Positions 39,304 to 48,139 of a DNA stretch of 64,000 nt are shown piece after piece; positions within the stretch are counted from its first letter, which is position 1; every line of letters begins with the position of its first letter. Under the pieces are notes generated by a model that was not told the DNA's origin, made no database searches, and saw nothing but the letters and a program-made list of their open reading frames with translations. Made by a program: the position numbers and the translations under genes. The stretch is from positions 1 to 64,000 of the forward strand of contig JAVVEQ010000010.1 of the NCBI GenBank assembly GCA_032250905.1. The letters are read 5' to 3'. This stretch comes from Desulfotignum sp032250905. GTDB lineage: Bacteria > Desulfobacterota > Desulfobacteria > Desulfobacterales > Desulfobacteraceae.

Positions 39304-39401
39304 TGATTTTCTGGATTTATCCCGCCTGTTCTGATATATCTTTCATTCAACTTTGAAAATAAGCTGCTTTTTAAACCACTTAACAAAATTGAACCGTATT
39401 T

Positions 39402-40700
39402 ATGATGAAACTGTTTGAATATCCATCCACCGAAGCCCGGGCGCGTGTCAAAAGTATCATCGATAGGGGTTTGGGCTTTTCCCGGGCGGATTACGACAAC
39501 GTACTGGGATTTGTCGATGATGTCAGAACCCGGGGGGATGAGGCCCTGATCGACTATACCAACCGGTTTGATTCCAAGGCTGTCGGACCGGACACCCTCA
39601 AGGTGACAGATGCGGAATTTGAACACGCCCTGGCATCCGTGGATTCCCGATTCCTGGACACACTGGAACGGGCCATTGAACAACTCACCCGGTTCCATGC
39701 GAAACAGAAACAGAACGCCTGGATCGACACCCCGAGAAACGGGGTCATGGTGGGACAGCTGGTTCGGCCGGTAGGGGCTGCCGGCATCTATGTCCCCGGC
39801 GCCAAAGGCGGAAAAACGCCGCTGGTGTCCTCCGTGCTCATGGGAGGAATCCCCGCAAAAGTGGCGGGTGTTTCAACCATCGCTGTGATGACCCCGCCCA
39901 TGGAAACCGGCGAAGTCAATCCGCATATTCTGGCAGCGGCTGCAAAAATGGGCATTACCTCCGTGTTCAAGGCAGGCAGTGCCTGGGCCATCGCAGCCCT
40001 TGCATATGGCACCCGGCAGGTGCCCAAAGTGGATGTTATTGTGGGACCGGGCAACATCTATGTCACCCTGGCCAAAAAAATTGTGGCCGGCACGGTGGGG
40101 ATTGACATGATCGCCGGGCCCAGCGAAATCCTCATCATAGCGGATCATACGGCAGACCCGGACTTCGTGGCCGCCGACCTGCTGTCCCAGGCGGAACATG
40201 ATGCCATGGCATCCGCCATTCTGGTGACCGATTCCAGAACACTTGCCCGGCAGACCGTCGACACCCTGGAACGGCAGCTCAAAGCCCTGACCCGGCAGGA
40301 CACGGCCCGGCAGTCCATTGACAATTTCGGGGCCATCATGGTGGTCCCGGACATAAAAACCGGCATTGATCTGTCCAACCAGCTGGCCCCGGAGCATCTG
40401 GAACTGATGGTATCCAGCCCCTTTGACTATCTTGACCGGATTCAGAATGCCGGGGCCCTTTTTCTGGGACATTACACCCCGGAACCCATGGGGGATTATA
40501 TTGCCGGTCCCAACCATGTCCTGCCCACAGCCGGCACGGCCCGGTTCTCCTCTGCGCTGAGCGTGGACCATTTCATCAAAAAAACCAGCCTGATTCATTA
40601 TTCAAAAACCGCTTTTGAAAACGAGGCAGACGATGTGATCCGTCTGGCGGAGATCGAAGGGTTGACCGCCCATGCCAATTCCGTGAAAATCAGAAAATAA
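39402..40700 (+). CDS. hisD: Histidinol dehydrogenase
   Basis: A 432-residue zinc enzyme that makes histidine from histidinol in two NAD-dependent oxidations. Signatures are GLGFSRADYDNV, RPVGAAGIYVPGAKGGKTPLVSSVLMG, FKAGSAWAIAALAYGT, VDVIVGPGNIYVTLAKK, DMIAGPSEILIIADHTADPDFVAADLLSQAEHDAMA and LAPEHLELM with the zinc and base histidines. Length is typical. Here hisD is separate from other his biosynthesis genes, but hisS follows 82 bp later with its own promoter. Confidence 0.97.
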   Translation: MMKLFEYPSTEARARVKSIIDRGLGFSRADYDNVLGFVDDVRTRGDEALIDYTNRFDSKAVGPDTLKVTDAEFEHALASVDSRFLDTLERAIEQLTRFHAKQKQNAWIDTPRNGVMVGQLVRPVGAAGIYVPGAKGGKTPLVSSVLMGGIPAKVAGVSTIAVMTPPMETGEVNPHILAAAAKMGITSVFKAGSAWAIAALAYGTRQVPKVDVIVGPGNIYVTLAKKIVAGTVGIDMIAGPSEILIIADHTADPDFVAADLLSQAEHDAMASAILVTDSRTLARQTVDTLERQLKALTRQDTARQSIDNFGAIMVVPDIKTGIDLSNQLAPEHLELMVSSPFDYLDRIQNAGALFLGHYTPEPMGDYIAGPNHVLPTAGTARFSSALSVDHFIKKTSLIHYSKTAFENEADDVIRLAEIEGLTAHANSVKIRK

Positions 40701-40730
40701 TTGACTGCCCGGCTGTTTTTAAACTATATT
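40701..40730 (+). promoter_or_regulatory. Sigma-70-type promoter upstream of hisS
   Basis: TTGACT (40701-40706) and TATATT (40725-40730) are separated by 18 bp. It starts right after the hisD stop and lies about 50 bp ahead of hisS. Confidence 0.5.
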
Positions 40731-40782
40731 GGGCGGTTGTATAAAATTTTGACAAAAACCCATACCTGAAGACATAACCACC

Positions 40783-42042
40783 ATGCAGACCATTCGAGGG
40801 TTCAGAGACATACTGCCGGAACATATCCGGTTGTGGCAGAAAGTGGAAAACCAGGCGTTTGAGCTTTTCAACGCATTTGGATACCAGGAAATACGCATCC
40901 CGGTCCTGGAAAAAACCGAATTGTTCGCCCGGAGCATCGGAGAGGCCACAGATATTGTCGAAAAAGAGATGTACACCTTTGACGATCGGAACCGTGACAA
41001 ACTGACCTTGCGGCCGGAAGCCACCGCCTCTATCTGCCGGGCCTATATTCAGCACAAACTGTATGCCACCGAACCGGTCAGAAAATTTTATATGACCGGC
41101 CCCATGTTCCGGCGGGAAAGACCCCAGAAAGGACGCTACCGCCAGTTTTATCAGATCGATGCTGAAGTGTTCGGTATCGATGCCCCATATGTGGACTGTG
41201 AACTGATTTTTTTACTGCACGAATTGTTCAAACGATTGGGTCTCACCGGTCTGACCGCCCATATCAACAGCCTGGGATGCCCGGACTGCCGCCCCCGGTT
41301 CACCCGGGCCCTGCTGGATTTTCTGGAAGTCCGCAAACAGGACCTGTGTGATATCTGCAACCGGCGAATGGACCGGAACCCGCTGCGGGTCCTGGACTGC
41401 AAGACACAGACCTGCCAGGCGGCTTTAGCCGGTGCACCGGCCACCGTCGATCATTTGTGTCCAGCGTGTGAGAGCCATTTCAATACCGTAAAAACCACCC
41501 TGGAAAAACAATCGGTGGATTTTTCGGTTGATAAATCCCTCGTACGGGGTCTGGACTATTACACCCGAACCGCCTGGGAAATTCAGACCACCAGCCTGGG
41601 CGCCCAGAGCGCTGTGGCCGGCGGGGGGCGATATGACGGCCTGGTTAAAGAACTGGGCGGTCCCGACACCCCTGCCATCGGATTTGCCATCGGGTTCGAC
41701 CGGCTGGTGGAGATCATGGAACAGCTGACCCCTTTGCCACCGGAGCCCGGACCGGATCTGTTCATCGTGGCGTTGGGAGAGTCAGCCATGGAAATGGCGT
41801 ATCACCTGTCCTGCAACCTGAACCAGGCCGGCATCAGAACCGATACAGACTTTCGGGGAAAAAGCCTGAAAGCACTGATGAAACGGGCGGACAAACTCAA
41901 TGCCCGGTATGTGCTCATAGCCGGACAATCGGAGATGGAAGACAATGCCCTGATTCTTCGAAACATGACAACAAAAGAACAGATCTCCATATCCTTGGAT
42001 CAGCTGTTACCTGAAATTGAAACCCTGTTGAAAAACAAATAA
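40783..42042 (+). CDS. hisS: Histidyl-tRNA synthetase
   Basis: A 419-residue class II aminoacyl-tRNA synthetase. Motif 1 region (IRGFRDILPEHIRLWQKVE), motif 2 (RKFYMTGPMFRRERPQKGRYRQFYQIDAE), the HisA motif LVRGLDYYTRTAWEI and motif 3 (AIGFAIGFDRLVEIM) are all present. A C-terminal anticodon-binding domain (about 330-415) follows. The CPDCRPRFT and CDICNRRM to CPACESHF segments form a probable zinc-binding insertion seen in many bacterial HisRS. Length is normal. Confidence 0.97.
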   Translation: MQTIRGFRDILPEHIRLWQKVENQAFELFNAFGYQEIRIPVLEKTELFARSIGEATDIVEKEMYTFDDRNRDKLTLRPEATASICRAYIQHKLYATEPVRKFYMTGPMFRRERPQKGRYRQFYQIDAEVFGIDAPYVDCELIFLLHELFKRLGLTGLTAHINSLGCPDCRPRFTRALLDFLEVRKQDLCDICNRRMDRNPLRVLDCKTQTCQAALAGAPATVDHLCPACESHFNTVKTTLEKQSVDFSVDKSLVRGLDYYTRTAWEIQTTSLGAQSAVAGGGRYDGLVKELGGPDTPAIGFAIGFDRLVEIMEQLTPLPPEPGPDLFIVALGESAMEMAYHLSCNLNQAGIRTDTDFRGKSLKALMKRADKLNARYVLIAGQSEMEDNALILRNMTTKEQISISLDQLLPEIETLLKNK

Positions 42043-42068
42043 CCCATTTTTTATAAAGGACAGACCCG

Positions 42069-43856
42069 GTGAGTGACTTACTAGGCAATATGAAACGAAC
42101 CCATTTTTGTGCAGATCTTCGGGAAACAGACATTGACAAGACCGTGGTGCTGATGGGATGGGTCCAGCACCGCCGGGATCATGGCGGGGTCATTTTTGTA
42201 GACCTGCGGGACCGGGAAGGCATCACTCAAGTGGTTTTCAACCCTTTGATTTCACCCGTGGTTCATGAAAAAGCACAGGAAATTCGAAACGAATTCGTCC
42301 TGGGAATTAAAGGAAAAGTGGCGGCCCGGCCCGCAGACATGCGCAATTCCAGGATGGTCACAGGCGCCATAGAAATCCTGGTTGAAGAACTCAGAATATT
42401 TTCCAGGGCCAGGACCCCGATTTTCCATATTGAAGACCGGGTGGAAGCCTCTGAAAACATCCGGCTGCAATACCGGTATCTGGACCTGCGGCGGCCCCAG
42501 CTGAAACGCAATATACTGGCCAGACACAAGGCCACCATGGCCATTCGAAACTATCTGGATCAGAACGGGTTCATCGATATTGAAACCCCTTTTCTGACAA
42601 AATCAACACCGGAAGGCGCCAGGGATTATCTGGTTCCCTCCCGGGTCAACCCGGGCCAGTTCTATGCCCTGCCCCAATCTCCCCAGCTGTTCAAACAGCT
42701 GCTCATGATCAGCGGTTTTGACCGGTATTATCAGATTGTCAAATGTTTCAGAGATGAAGACCTGCGGGCGGATCGTCAGCCCGAATTCACCCAGATCGAC
42801 ATGGAACTGTCTTTTGTCAATGAAGAACAGATCATGGAAACTGCCGAAGGGCTGATCAAAGTCATTTTCAAAAACGTGCTGACCATGGATCTCAAGACCC
42901 CTTTCCCCAGACTGACCTATACCGAAGCCATGGATCGTTTCGGCCTGGACCGCCCGGATCTGCGGTTTGATCTGGAACTGGTGAATGTCTCTGATATCGT
43001 TGAACATACCGGTTTCAAACTGTTTTCCAACGTTATAAAAAGCAACGGGCTGGTTAAAGCCATCAATGCCAAAGGCTGTGCATCATTTACCCGTAAACAG
43101 ATAGACGAACTTACGGAATTTGCCGCTGTCTACCGGGCAAAAGGGCTGGCCTGGATCAAAATCAAAGAGGACCAGTGGCAGTCACCCATTGCCAAGTTTT
43201 TCACGGATGATGAAAAAAAGGCCCTGACGGACCGCCTGAATCTGGAACCGGGAGACATTGTTTTTTTTGTGGCGGACCAGCCTGCCATTGCCAACGAAGC
43301 CCTGGGCCAGCTGAGAAATGAACTGGCCCGGCGGTTAAGCTTGATTCCTGAAGGCCTATTTTCATTCACCTGGGTAACCGATTTCCCTTTGATGGAATAC
43401 GACGAAACAGAAAAACGCTACCAGGCCCTGCACCACCCGTTTACCGCTCCCAATGAAAAAGACATTCCCAAACTCGACACAGCGCCCCTTGATGTCAGCT
43501 CCAGGGCCTACGATCTGGTACTCAACGGGGTGGAAATCGGCGGCGGCAGTATTCGTATCCATGATACCGCGCTTCAGGAAAAAGTGTTGGCCTGTCTGGG
43601 CATCTCTGAGGACCAGGCCCGGGAAAAATTCGGGTTTCTTCTGGAGGCCCTGGATTCCGGGGCGCCTCCCCACGGTGGCATCGCCTTTGGTCTGGACCGC
43701 CTGATCATGCTGCTGTGCCGGGAAGATTCCATCCGCAATGTCATTGCGTTTCCCAAAACCCAGAAAGCCACCTGTCCGCTGACGGACGCACCTTCGTTCG
43801 CATCCTCGGCCCAGTTACTGGAACTGGGCATCCGGACAGCCAAAATCGGGGAATGA
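42069..43856 (+). CDS. aspS: Aspartyl-tRNA synthetase, probably non-discriminating (Asp/Asn)
   Basis: A 595-residue bacterial-type AspRS with an N-terminal OB anticodon domain (about 15-115), the class II core and the large GAD insertion (about 290-420). Core motifs are PQSPQLFKQLLMISGFDRYYQIVKCFRDEDLRADRQPEFTQID and GGIAFGLDRLIMLL. In the OB domain the sequence HRRDHGG has His where discriminating enzymes such as E. coli have Leu. That His is found in known non-discriminating enzymes, which pair with the GatCAB amidotransferase. The start GTG at 42069 has AAAGGA eight bases upstream; an ATG lies seven codons on. Confidence 0.96.
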   Translation: MSDLLGNMKRTHFCADLRETDIDKTVVLMGWVQHRRDHGGVIFVDLRDREGITQVVFNPLISPVVHEKAQEIRNEFVLGIKGKVAARPADMRNSRMVTGAIEILVEELRIFSRARTPIFHIEDRVEASENIRLQYRYLDLRRPQLKRNILARHKATMAIRNYLDQNGFIDIETPFLTKSTPEGARDYLVPSRVNPGQFYALPQSPQLFKQLLMISGFDRYYQIVKCFRDEDLRADRQPEFTQIDMELSFVNEEQIMETAEGLIKVIFKNVLTMDLKTPFPRLTYTEAMDRFGLDRPDLRFDLELVNVSDIVEHTGFKLFSNVIKSNGLVKAINAKGCASFTRKQIDELTEFAAVYRAKGLAWIKIKEDQWQSPIAKFFTDDEKKALTDRLNLEPGDIVFFVADQPAIANEALGQLRNELARRLSLIPEGLFSFTWVTDFPLMEYDETEKRYQALHHPFTAPNEKDIPKLDTAPLDVSSRAYDLVLNGVEIGGGSIRIHDTALQEKVLACLGISEDQAREKFGFLLEALDSGAPPHGGIAFGLDRLIMLLCREDSIRNVIAFPKTQKATCPLTDAPSFASSAQLLELGIRTAKIGE

Positions 43857-43882
43857 CCTTAAAATTTCTATCTAAACATGAA

Positions 43883-43914
43883 TGCCCGTCGGGGAAAACC
43901 CTTCCCGACGGGCA
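43883..43914. terminator. Bidirectional hairpin between aspS and minE
   Basis: TGCCCGTCGGG (43883-43893) and CCCGACGGGCA (43904-43914) form an 11-bp perfect stem over a 10-nt loop between the two convergent genes. No T-run follows on either strand, so it may act only partly as an intrinsic terminator. Confidence 0.6.
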
Positions 43915-43938
43915 TATGAAACCAAAAACCGGGTTGTG

Positions 43939-44205
43939 TTAAACCCGTTTTCGTTTGACTTGAAGAATGGGGGTATTGAAAACCAGGGCCGACACATTGT
44001 CATCCCGTTTGACTTTCAATTCCAAAGCGTCTTTGTCAATCTCGAAATATTTTGAAATCACATCCACAATATCCTGCTGAAGGTCGGTCAAAGTGGTGTC
44101 GTTGACCTCGAGTTTGTCATATATCAAAGAGAATTGTAGACGCTTTTTGGCGGCATCCTTGCTGTTCTTTTTACCGATGAACCGTTTCAATAATCCGCTG
44201 AGCAT
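43939..44205 (-). CDS. minE: Cell division topological specificity factor MinE
   Basis: An 88-residue MinE that displaces MinC from MinD and drives pole-to-pole or ring placement. The N-terminal amphipathic, MinD-interacting part is MLSGLLKRFIGKKNSKDAAKKRLQFSLIYDK. The topological domain holds LTDLQQDIVDVISKYFEIDKDALELKVKRDD. The start at 44205 is preferred, with AAGGAGG upstream; the longer frame to 44256 would overlap minD. Last gene of minC-minD-minE. Confidence 0.95.
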   Translation of the reverse strand: MLSGLLKRFIGKKNSKDAAKKRLQFSLIYDKLEVNDTTLTDLQQDIVDVISKYFEIDKDALELKVKRDDNVSALVFNTPILQVKRKRV

Positions 44206-44219
44206 GCAACGCCTCCTTC

Positions 44220-45014
44220 TTATTTTAACCCGAATGTCCGGCTTAATTTCTGCCACATACTGGTTTTGTAAACCGGCATTTCAATGGGCACATCTTCCCC
44301 GTTCAACCGCCTGGCAATCTGTCGAAACGCAGCCCCCGCTTTTGAGTCATTCTGCAGCACCAGGGGCGTTCCGGTATTGGAGGAGATCAACACTTTCTCG
44401 TCCATGGGAACCAGTCCCACCAGATCGATGGACAGCACCTCCAGCACATCCTCATGGCTGAGCATTTCGCCGCGCATCACCCGGGCCGGCTCGAGGCGGT
44501 TGACGATCAGCTTGGGATTCAATGACCGGGCATACAGCAGTCCAATGACCCGGTCCGCATCCCTGACAGCCGATACATCCGGGGTACAGATCACCAGGGC
44601 TTCATCCGCTGCAACAACTGAATTTTCAAAACCCCGCTCGATGCCGGCCGGGGAGTCCATGATGATGTAATCGAACCGGGACCGCAACTGTTTGGCGACC
44701 CGTTCCACGCCGGCGGTGGTCAGTACATCCTTGTTGTCACTCTGGGATGCGGGAATCAGAAACAGATTTTCAATCCGCCTGTCACGAATGGCGGCCTGTT
44801 CCACTTTACAGCGCTCCTGGACCACATCCACGATATTGAAAACAATCCGGTTTTCCAGGCCCATGACCACGTCCAGATTCCGCAACCCGATATCCATGTC
44901 CACAATGGCCACCCGGTTGCCTTCAATGGCAAGGGCAGCTCCGATGGACGACGTTGCCGTAGTTTTTCCCACCCCCCCTTTTCCAGATGTGATAACAATA
45001 ATTTTTCCTTGCAA
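44220..45014 (-). CDS. minD: Septum site-determining ATPase MinD
   Basis: A 264-residue ParA/MinD-type ATPase. The deviant Walker A is SGKGGVGKTTATSSIGAAL, with switch segments VAIVDMDIGLRNLDVVMGLE and YIIMDSPAGIERGF. The C-terminal amphipathic membrane-targeting helix is KTSMWQKLSRTFGLK. It recruits MinC and MinE to the membrane. The start codon appears to be TTG at 45014 behind GAGGTG. It is 30 bp after minC and 14 bp before minE. Confidence 0.97.
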   Translation of the reverse strand: MQGKIIVITSGKGGVGKTTATSSIGAALAIEGNRVAIVDMDIGLRNLDVVMGLENRIVFNIVDVVQERCKVEQAAIRDRRIENLFLIPASQSDNKDVLTTAGVERVAKQLRSRFDYIIMDSPAGIERGFENSVVAADEALVICTPDVSAVRDADRVIGLLYARSLNPKLIVNRLEPARVMRGEMLSHEDVLEVLSIDLVGLVPMDEKVLISSNTGTPLVLQNDSKAGAAFRQIARRLNGEDVPIEMPVYKTSMWQKLSRTFGLK

Positions 45015-45044
45015 TTCAACACCTCAACTTTTTTAAAGTATGAA

Positions 45045-45734
45045 TCAAACGACTTCCGGCCAGGGCATTTTCCTGAACGGATTGGTCTTCATATAATCTT
45101 GTACCAGGATCGCACCATCCGTGATACTGGCATACACCGGCACCGTCTGGCTCGTCTCTTCACTGCCTGTGGCAGTGAGGGTGGCGATTTTGACAAGCGT
45201 GGGGTCAAAGGCAAGGGCAAAGACGATGGCCGTATCGTTTTCGGGGTTCCCGGCATGCACTTTGCCGGCCAGTTTTCCCAGAACAATGATATCTCCACCG
45301 GCAATAATTTCAGCACCGCGATTCACATCTCCAAAAATCATCACATGTCTGGTGGTTTCGATCTTTTGACCGGACCGGACCATCCCCTTGAGTATCAGGG
45401 CGTTGCTGCGATGGTGGTTCCAGCCCCTGGACAGATCCCTCTGCCGGATTCTCCGGGTGGGTGCTGAGGGTTTCTGAGGAGAAGTCGTCACCCGCCCTAC
45501 ATTGAATTTTTCAATCAGCCGGGATTTGATCAGGGAAAAAAATTCCTCATGGCCCTGGACATCCCCCATGTCAATGACGACACTGGCATTGACCGCCAGA
45601 TGCCTTAGTTTTTCGAACAACTTATCAATTTCTGCAATCAGCAGCTCCTGAGGCCGGGAAATATCCAGAGTAACCCACAATCCCCCGCCGACGCCTTTGA
45701 GTTTGACAGGTGCCGCATTTTCAAAATGTATCAT
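45045..45734 (-). CDS. minC: Septum site-determining protein MinC
   Basis: A 229-residue FtsZ inhibitor. An N-terminal domain (about 1-105, VVIDMGDVQGHEEFFSLIKSRL) is joined by a linker with QRDLS to the C-terminal right-handed beta-helix (about 120-220). That domain has the characteristic GQKIETTRHVMIFGDVNRGAEIIAGGDIIVLGKLAGKVHAG. It is first in the min operon and divergent from the DAHP synthase gene across a 284-bp region. Confidence 0.94.
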   Translation of the reverse strand: MIHFENAAPVKLKGVGGGLWVTLDISRPQELLIAEIDKLFEKLRHLAVNASVVIDMGDVQGHEEFFSLIKSRLIEKFNVGRVTTSPQKPSAPTRRIRQRDLSRGWNHHRSNALILKGMVRSGQKIETTRHVMIFGDVNRGAEIIAGGDIIVLGKLAGKVHAGNPENDTAIVFALAFDPTLVKIATLTATGSEETSQTVPVYASITDGAILVQDYMKTNPFRKMPWPEVV

Positions 45735-45883
45735 GATATCGGTTCAGCAAATGCTCTTTTCTCCTGCGTAATAATTGCGCAGCAATATATGAGATCCATC
45801 AAATCCTGTCAAGCAATGAATCCCGGGTTAAAAATTACCACCCGCCGGGGCCGCCCTGTTTTAACGGACAGGGTATTTTGGGG

Positions 45884-45911
45884 TTGACACCGGGGAGACA
45901 ACCCCTATAAT
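45884..45911 (+). promoter_or_regulatory. Near-perfect sigma-70 promoter for the DAHP synthase-aroB operon
   Basis: TTGACA at 45884-45889 and TATAAT at 45906-45911, both exact consensus, are 16 bp apart. The leader to the gene is about 100 nt. It holds a 16-codon ORF at about 45934, but that ORF is not rich in aromatic residues, so classical attenuation is not evident. A short hairpin (CCCTGT/ACAGGG, 45854-45873) lies just upstream. Confidence 0.75.
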
Positions 45912-46018
45912 ACGCCCTCAGGAATTGTTCTTATGCATAGAAACAATTGCCGGGGTGGTCTTTTATATTGCCCTCACTTGTAAATGTTGATAAAACGCCT
46001 AAATTGGAGGTTACGATA

Positions 46019-47029
46019 ATGTTACTCGTCATGAAGAAACATGCAACGGATCATCAGGTCCAGGAAGTGGTCGCCGCGGTTGAAAAAAGAGGCTATACCG
46101 CGCGGACTATCCCCGGAGGAGACCGAGTTTCCATTGGGATTCTGTATAACAAGGGCTCTGTGGATGCCGGCCATTTCCTGGGGTTCGATGGTGTAAAGGA
46201 GGTCATTCCGGTGACAAAACCCTACAAACTTGTCAGCCGGGAGTTCAGACAAGAAAATACACAGATTCGTGTCGGAGACGCTGTTTTCGGAAACGGTACC
46301 ATGCCTGTCATTGCGGGACCCTGTGCGGTTGAAAGCCTGGATCAGGTTCTGTCTATTGCAAAAATGGTAAAGAAATCGGGTGCCAAACTTTTCAGGGGCG
46401 GTGCGTTCAAACCCAGAACGTCTCCCTATTCTTTTCAGGGACTTGGACAGCTGGGACTGGAATATTTAACCCGTGTCCGGGAAGAAACCGGCCTGCCTGT
46501 GGTCACCGAAGTGATGGATGTGGAAACGTTCGATATGGTGGAAGCCCATGCAGATGTCATCCAGATCGGTACACGAAACATGCAGAATTTTACGCTGCTG
46601 CGGCGGGCTGGAAAGGCAAAAAAACCGATTATCCTGAAGCGGGGCATGTCCGCCATGCTTCAGGAATGGCTGATGGCTGCGGAATATATCATGGAAGAAG
46701 GAAACGCGGATGTGATTCTTTGCGAACGCGGGGTCCGGACGTTTGTCCGGCACAGCAGAAATACGCTGGACCTGTCCGTGGTGCCGGCAGTGAAAAAAGA
46801 AAGCCACCTGCCCATTATCGTGGATCCCAGCCATGCCGCCGGTGTCAGAGACCTGGTCATTCCGCTGGCCTTTGCATCTGCGGCACTGGGCGCTGACGGG
46901 CTTATGATAGAAGTCCATGATCATCCGGAAGCAGCCTTGAGTGACGGTGCCCAGTCACTTTATCCGGACCAGTTCGAACAAATCATGAAAAAACTGACCC
47001 GTATCCGTAACATTATTGAAGCACCGTGA
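46019..47029 (+). CDS. aroF: 3-deoxy-7-phosphoheptulonate (DAHP) synthase, AroA type I-beta
   Basis: A 336-residue first enzyme of the shikimate pathway. The N-terminal ferredoxin-like domain (about 1-75, MKKHATDHQVQEVVAAVEKRGY) is the regulatory domain typical of Thermotoga-type I-beta enzymes. The barrel has VIAGPCAVES, KLFRGGAFKPRTSPYSFQG, IQIGTRNMQNF, PIILKRGMSA, ILCERGVRTF and PIIVDPSHAAG. The start at 46019 has GGAGG upstream; the longer frame to 45947 does not fit the family. aroB overlaps the 3' end by 4 bp. Confidence 0.95.
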   Translation: MLLVMKKHATDHQVQEVVAAVEKRGYTARTIPGGDRVSIGILYNKGSVDAGHFLGFDGVKEVIPVTKPYKLVSREFRQENTQIRVGDAVFGNGTMPVIAGPCAVESLDQVLSIAKMVKKSGAKLFRGGAFKPRTSPYSFQGLGQLGLEYLTRVREETGLPVVTEVMDVETFDMVEAHADVIQIGTRNMQNFTLLRRAGKAKKPIILKRGMSAMLQEWLMAAEYIMEEGNADVILCERGVRTFVRHSRNTLDLSVVPAVKKESHLPIIVDPSHAAGVRDLVIPLAFASAALGADGLMIEVHDHPEAALSDGAQSLYPDQFEQIMKKLTRIRNIIEAP

Positions 47030-48063
47030 TAAAATCCCATCATATCATCGGCCAGCAGGGGTCTTCGGTGATTCATGTGGGCGCCCGCCTGGCAGACATT
47101 GCCGAATATCTGCCGGATCAGCCCCTGGTGATCATCACCGATAAAAATATCAAGGCCCATTACGCCCGTTGCTTTCCTGAAGCTCCGGTCATATGCATCG
47201 GCACGGGAGAGGCTGTCAAAACCCTGACCACGGTGGAATTCATCTTAAAACAGCTGATGGAACTGGGGTGTGACCGATCGGTTTTCATTCTGGGAATCGG
47301 CGGCGGCATTGTCTGTGATATTACAGGATTTGTCGCATCTATTTTTATGCGGGGAGTGGATTTCGGATTTGTCTCCACTTCTCTGCTTTCCCAGGTGGAT
47401 GCCAGTGTCGGCGGAAAAAACGGGGTGAATGTGTCTGCTTTCAAAAATATGGCCGGGGTGTTCAACCAGCCCCGGTTCGTGGTCTGTGATCCAACAATGC
47501 TTCACACCCTGCCGGCATCTGAAGTTTCCAACGGCCTTGCAGAAATTGTCAAACATGCCCTTATCGCAGATGCCGGCATGTTGACCTTCATTGAAAAAAA
47601 TCGATGCAAGGCGCTGGCCCTGGATCCGGAAATCATTTTTCACCTGGTGTCCAACTCTGTGGCCATCAAGGCCCGGGTGGTGCAGGAGGACGAAAAAGAA
47701 TCCGGGAACCGCCGAAAGCTCAACTTCGGCCACACCCTCGGCCATGCCATTGAAAAGCTGGATCCATCGGGTCATGGCCGGGCCGTGTCCAGAGGCATGG
47801 TGGCGGCCGCACGGTTTTCCAGTGTTAAAGGGCTGCTTTCGGATCATGATACCGACCGGATTATCGATTTACTTCAGGGACTGGGCCTGCCCACAGATCT
47901 GAATTTTGATGCAAAAAAAATATGTGCGGCGGTCCGGCAGGATAAAAAAAAGCAGGGCCAAGGCGTGTTTTTTGTGTTTTTAACCGCCATCGGTGCCGCG
48001 TCCGTAGAAAAAACCCATTTTAATGAAATCAATGTCTTTGTCCAAAGTTGTTTTGTTCCCTGA
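47026..48063 (+). CDS. aroB: 3-dehydroquinate synthase
   Basis: A 345-residue NAD- and zinc-dependent enzyme that cyclises DAHP. Signatures are GGGIVCDITGFVASIFMRGVDFGFVSTSLLSQVDASVGGKNGVN, GLAEIVKHALI, VVQEDEKESGNRRKLNFGHTLGHAIE and SRGMVAAARFS, with the zinc ligands Glu and two His intact. The start is GTG at 47026, overlapping the upstream TGA. Together with the preceding gene it provides the first two shikimate steps. Confidence 0.96.
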   Translation: MIKSHHIIGQQGSSVIHVGARLADIAEYLPDQPLVIITDKNIKAHYARCFPEAPVICIGTGEAVKTLTTVEFILKQLMELGCDRSVFILGIGGGIVCDITGFVASIFMRGVDFGFVSTSLLSQVDASVGGKNGVNVSAFKNMAGVFNQPRFVVCDPTMLHTLPASEVSNGLAEIVKHALIADAGMLTFIEKNRCKALALDPEIIFHLVSNSVAIKARVVQEDEKESGNRRKLNFGHTLGHAIEKLDPSGHGRAVSRGMVAAARFSSVKGLLSDHDTDRIIDLLQGLGLPTDLNFDAKKICAAVRQDKKKQGQGVFFVFLTAIGAASVEKTHFNEINVFVQSCFVP

Positions 48064-48082
48064 TGAATACAAAACGGTCTTT

Positions 48083-48096
48083 TTGGCAATTGCCAA
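48083..48096. promoter_or_regulatory. 14-bp perfect palindrome upstream of the Fur-family gene
   Basis: TTGGCAATTGCCAA is fully self-complementary. It ends 7 bp before the -35 of the fur-type promoter and is followed by TTTTTT. It could be an operator for the Fur/PerR-type regulator or a weak aroB terminator; the lack of a loop argues for the first. Confidence 0.4.
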
Positions 48097-48103
48097 TTTT
48101 TTC

Positions 48104-48132
48104 TTGACAATTGCATATTAATCCTATTTAAT
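48104..48132 (+). promoter_or_regulatory. Sigma-70-type promoter of the Fur-family/rubrerythrin operon
   Basis: TTGACA (48104-48109) and TTTAAT (48127-48132) are separated by 17 bp. The -10 is only about 7 bp from the annotated start at 48140. Translation may therefore begin at the internal ATG at 48164, or the mRNA may be almost leaderless. Confidence 0.55.
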
Positions 48133-48139
48133 ATTTTAA

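Noticed and set aside
45934..45984. A 16-codon leader ORF (starts MHRNNC) before the DAHP synthase gene, as a possible attenuator peptide
   Set aside because: Only one aromatic residue and no clear terminator/antiterminator pair between it and the gene.
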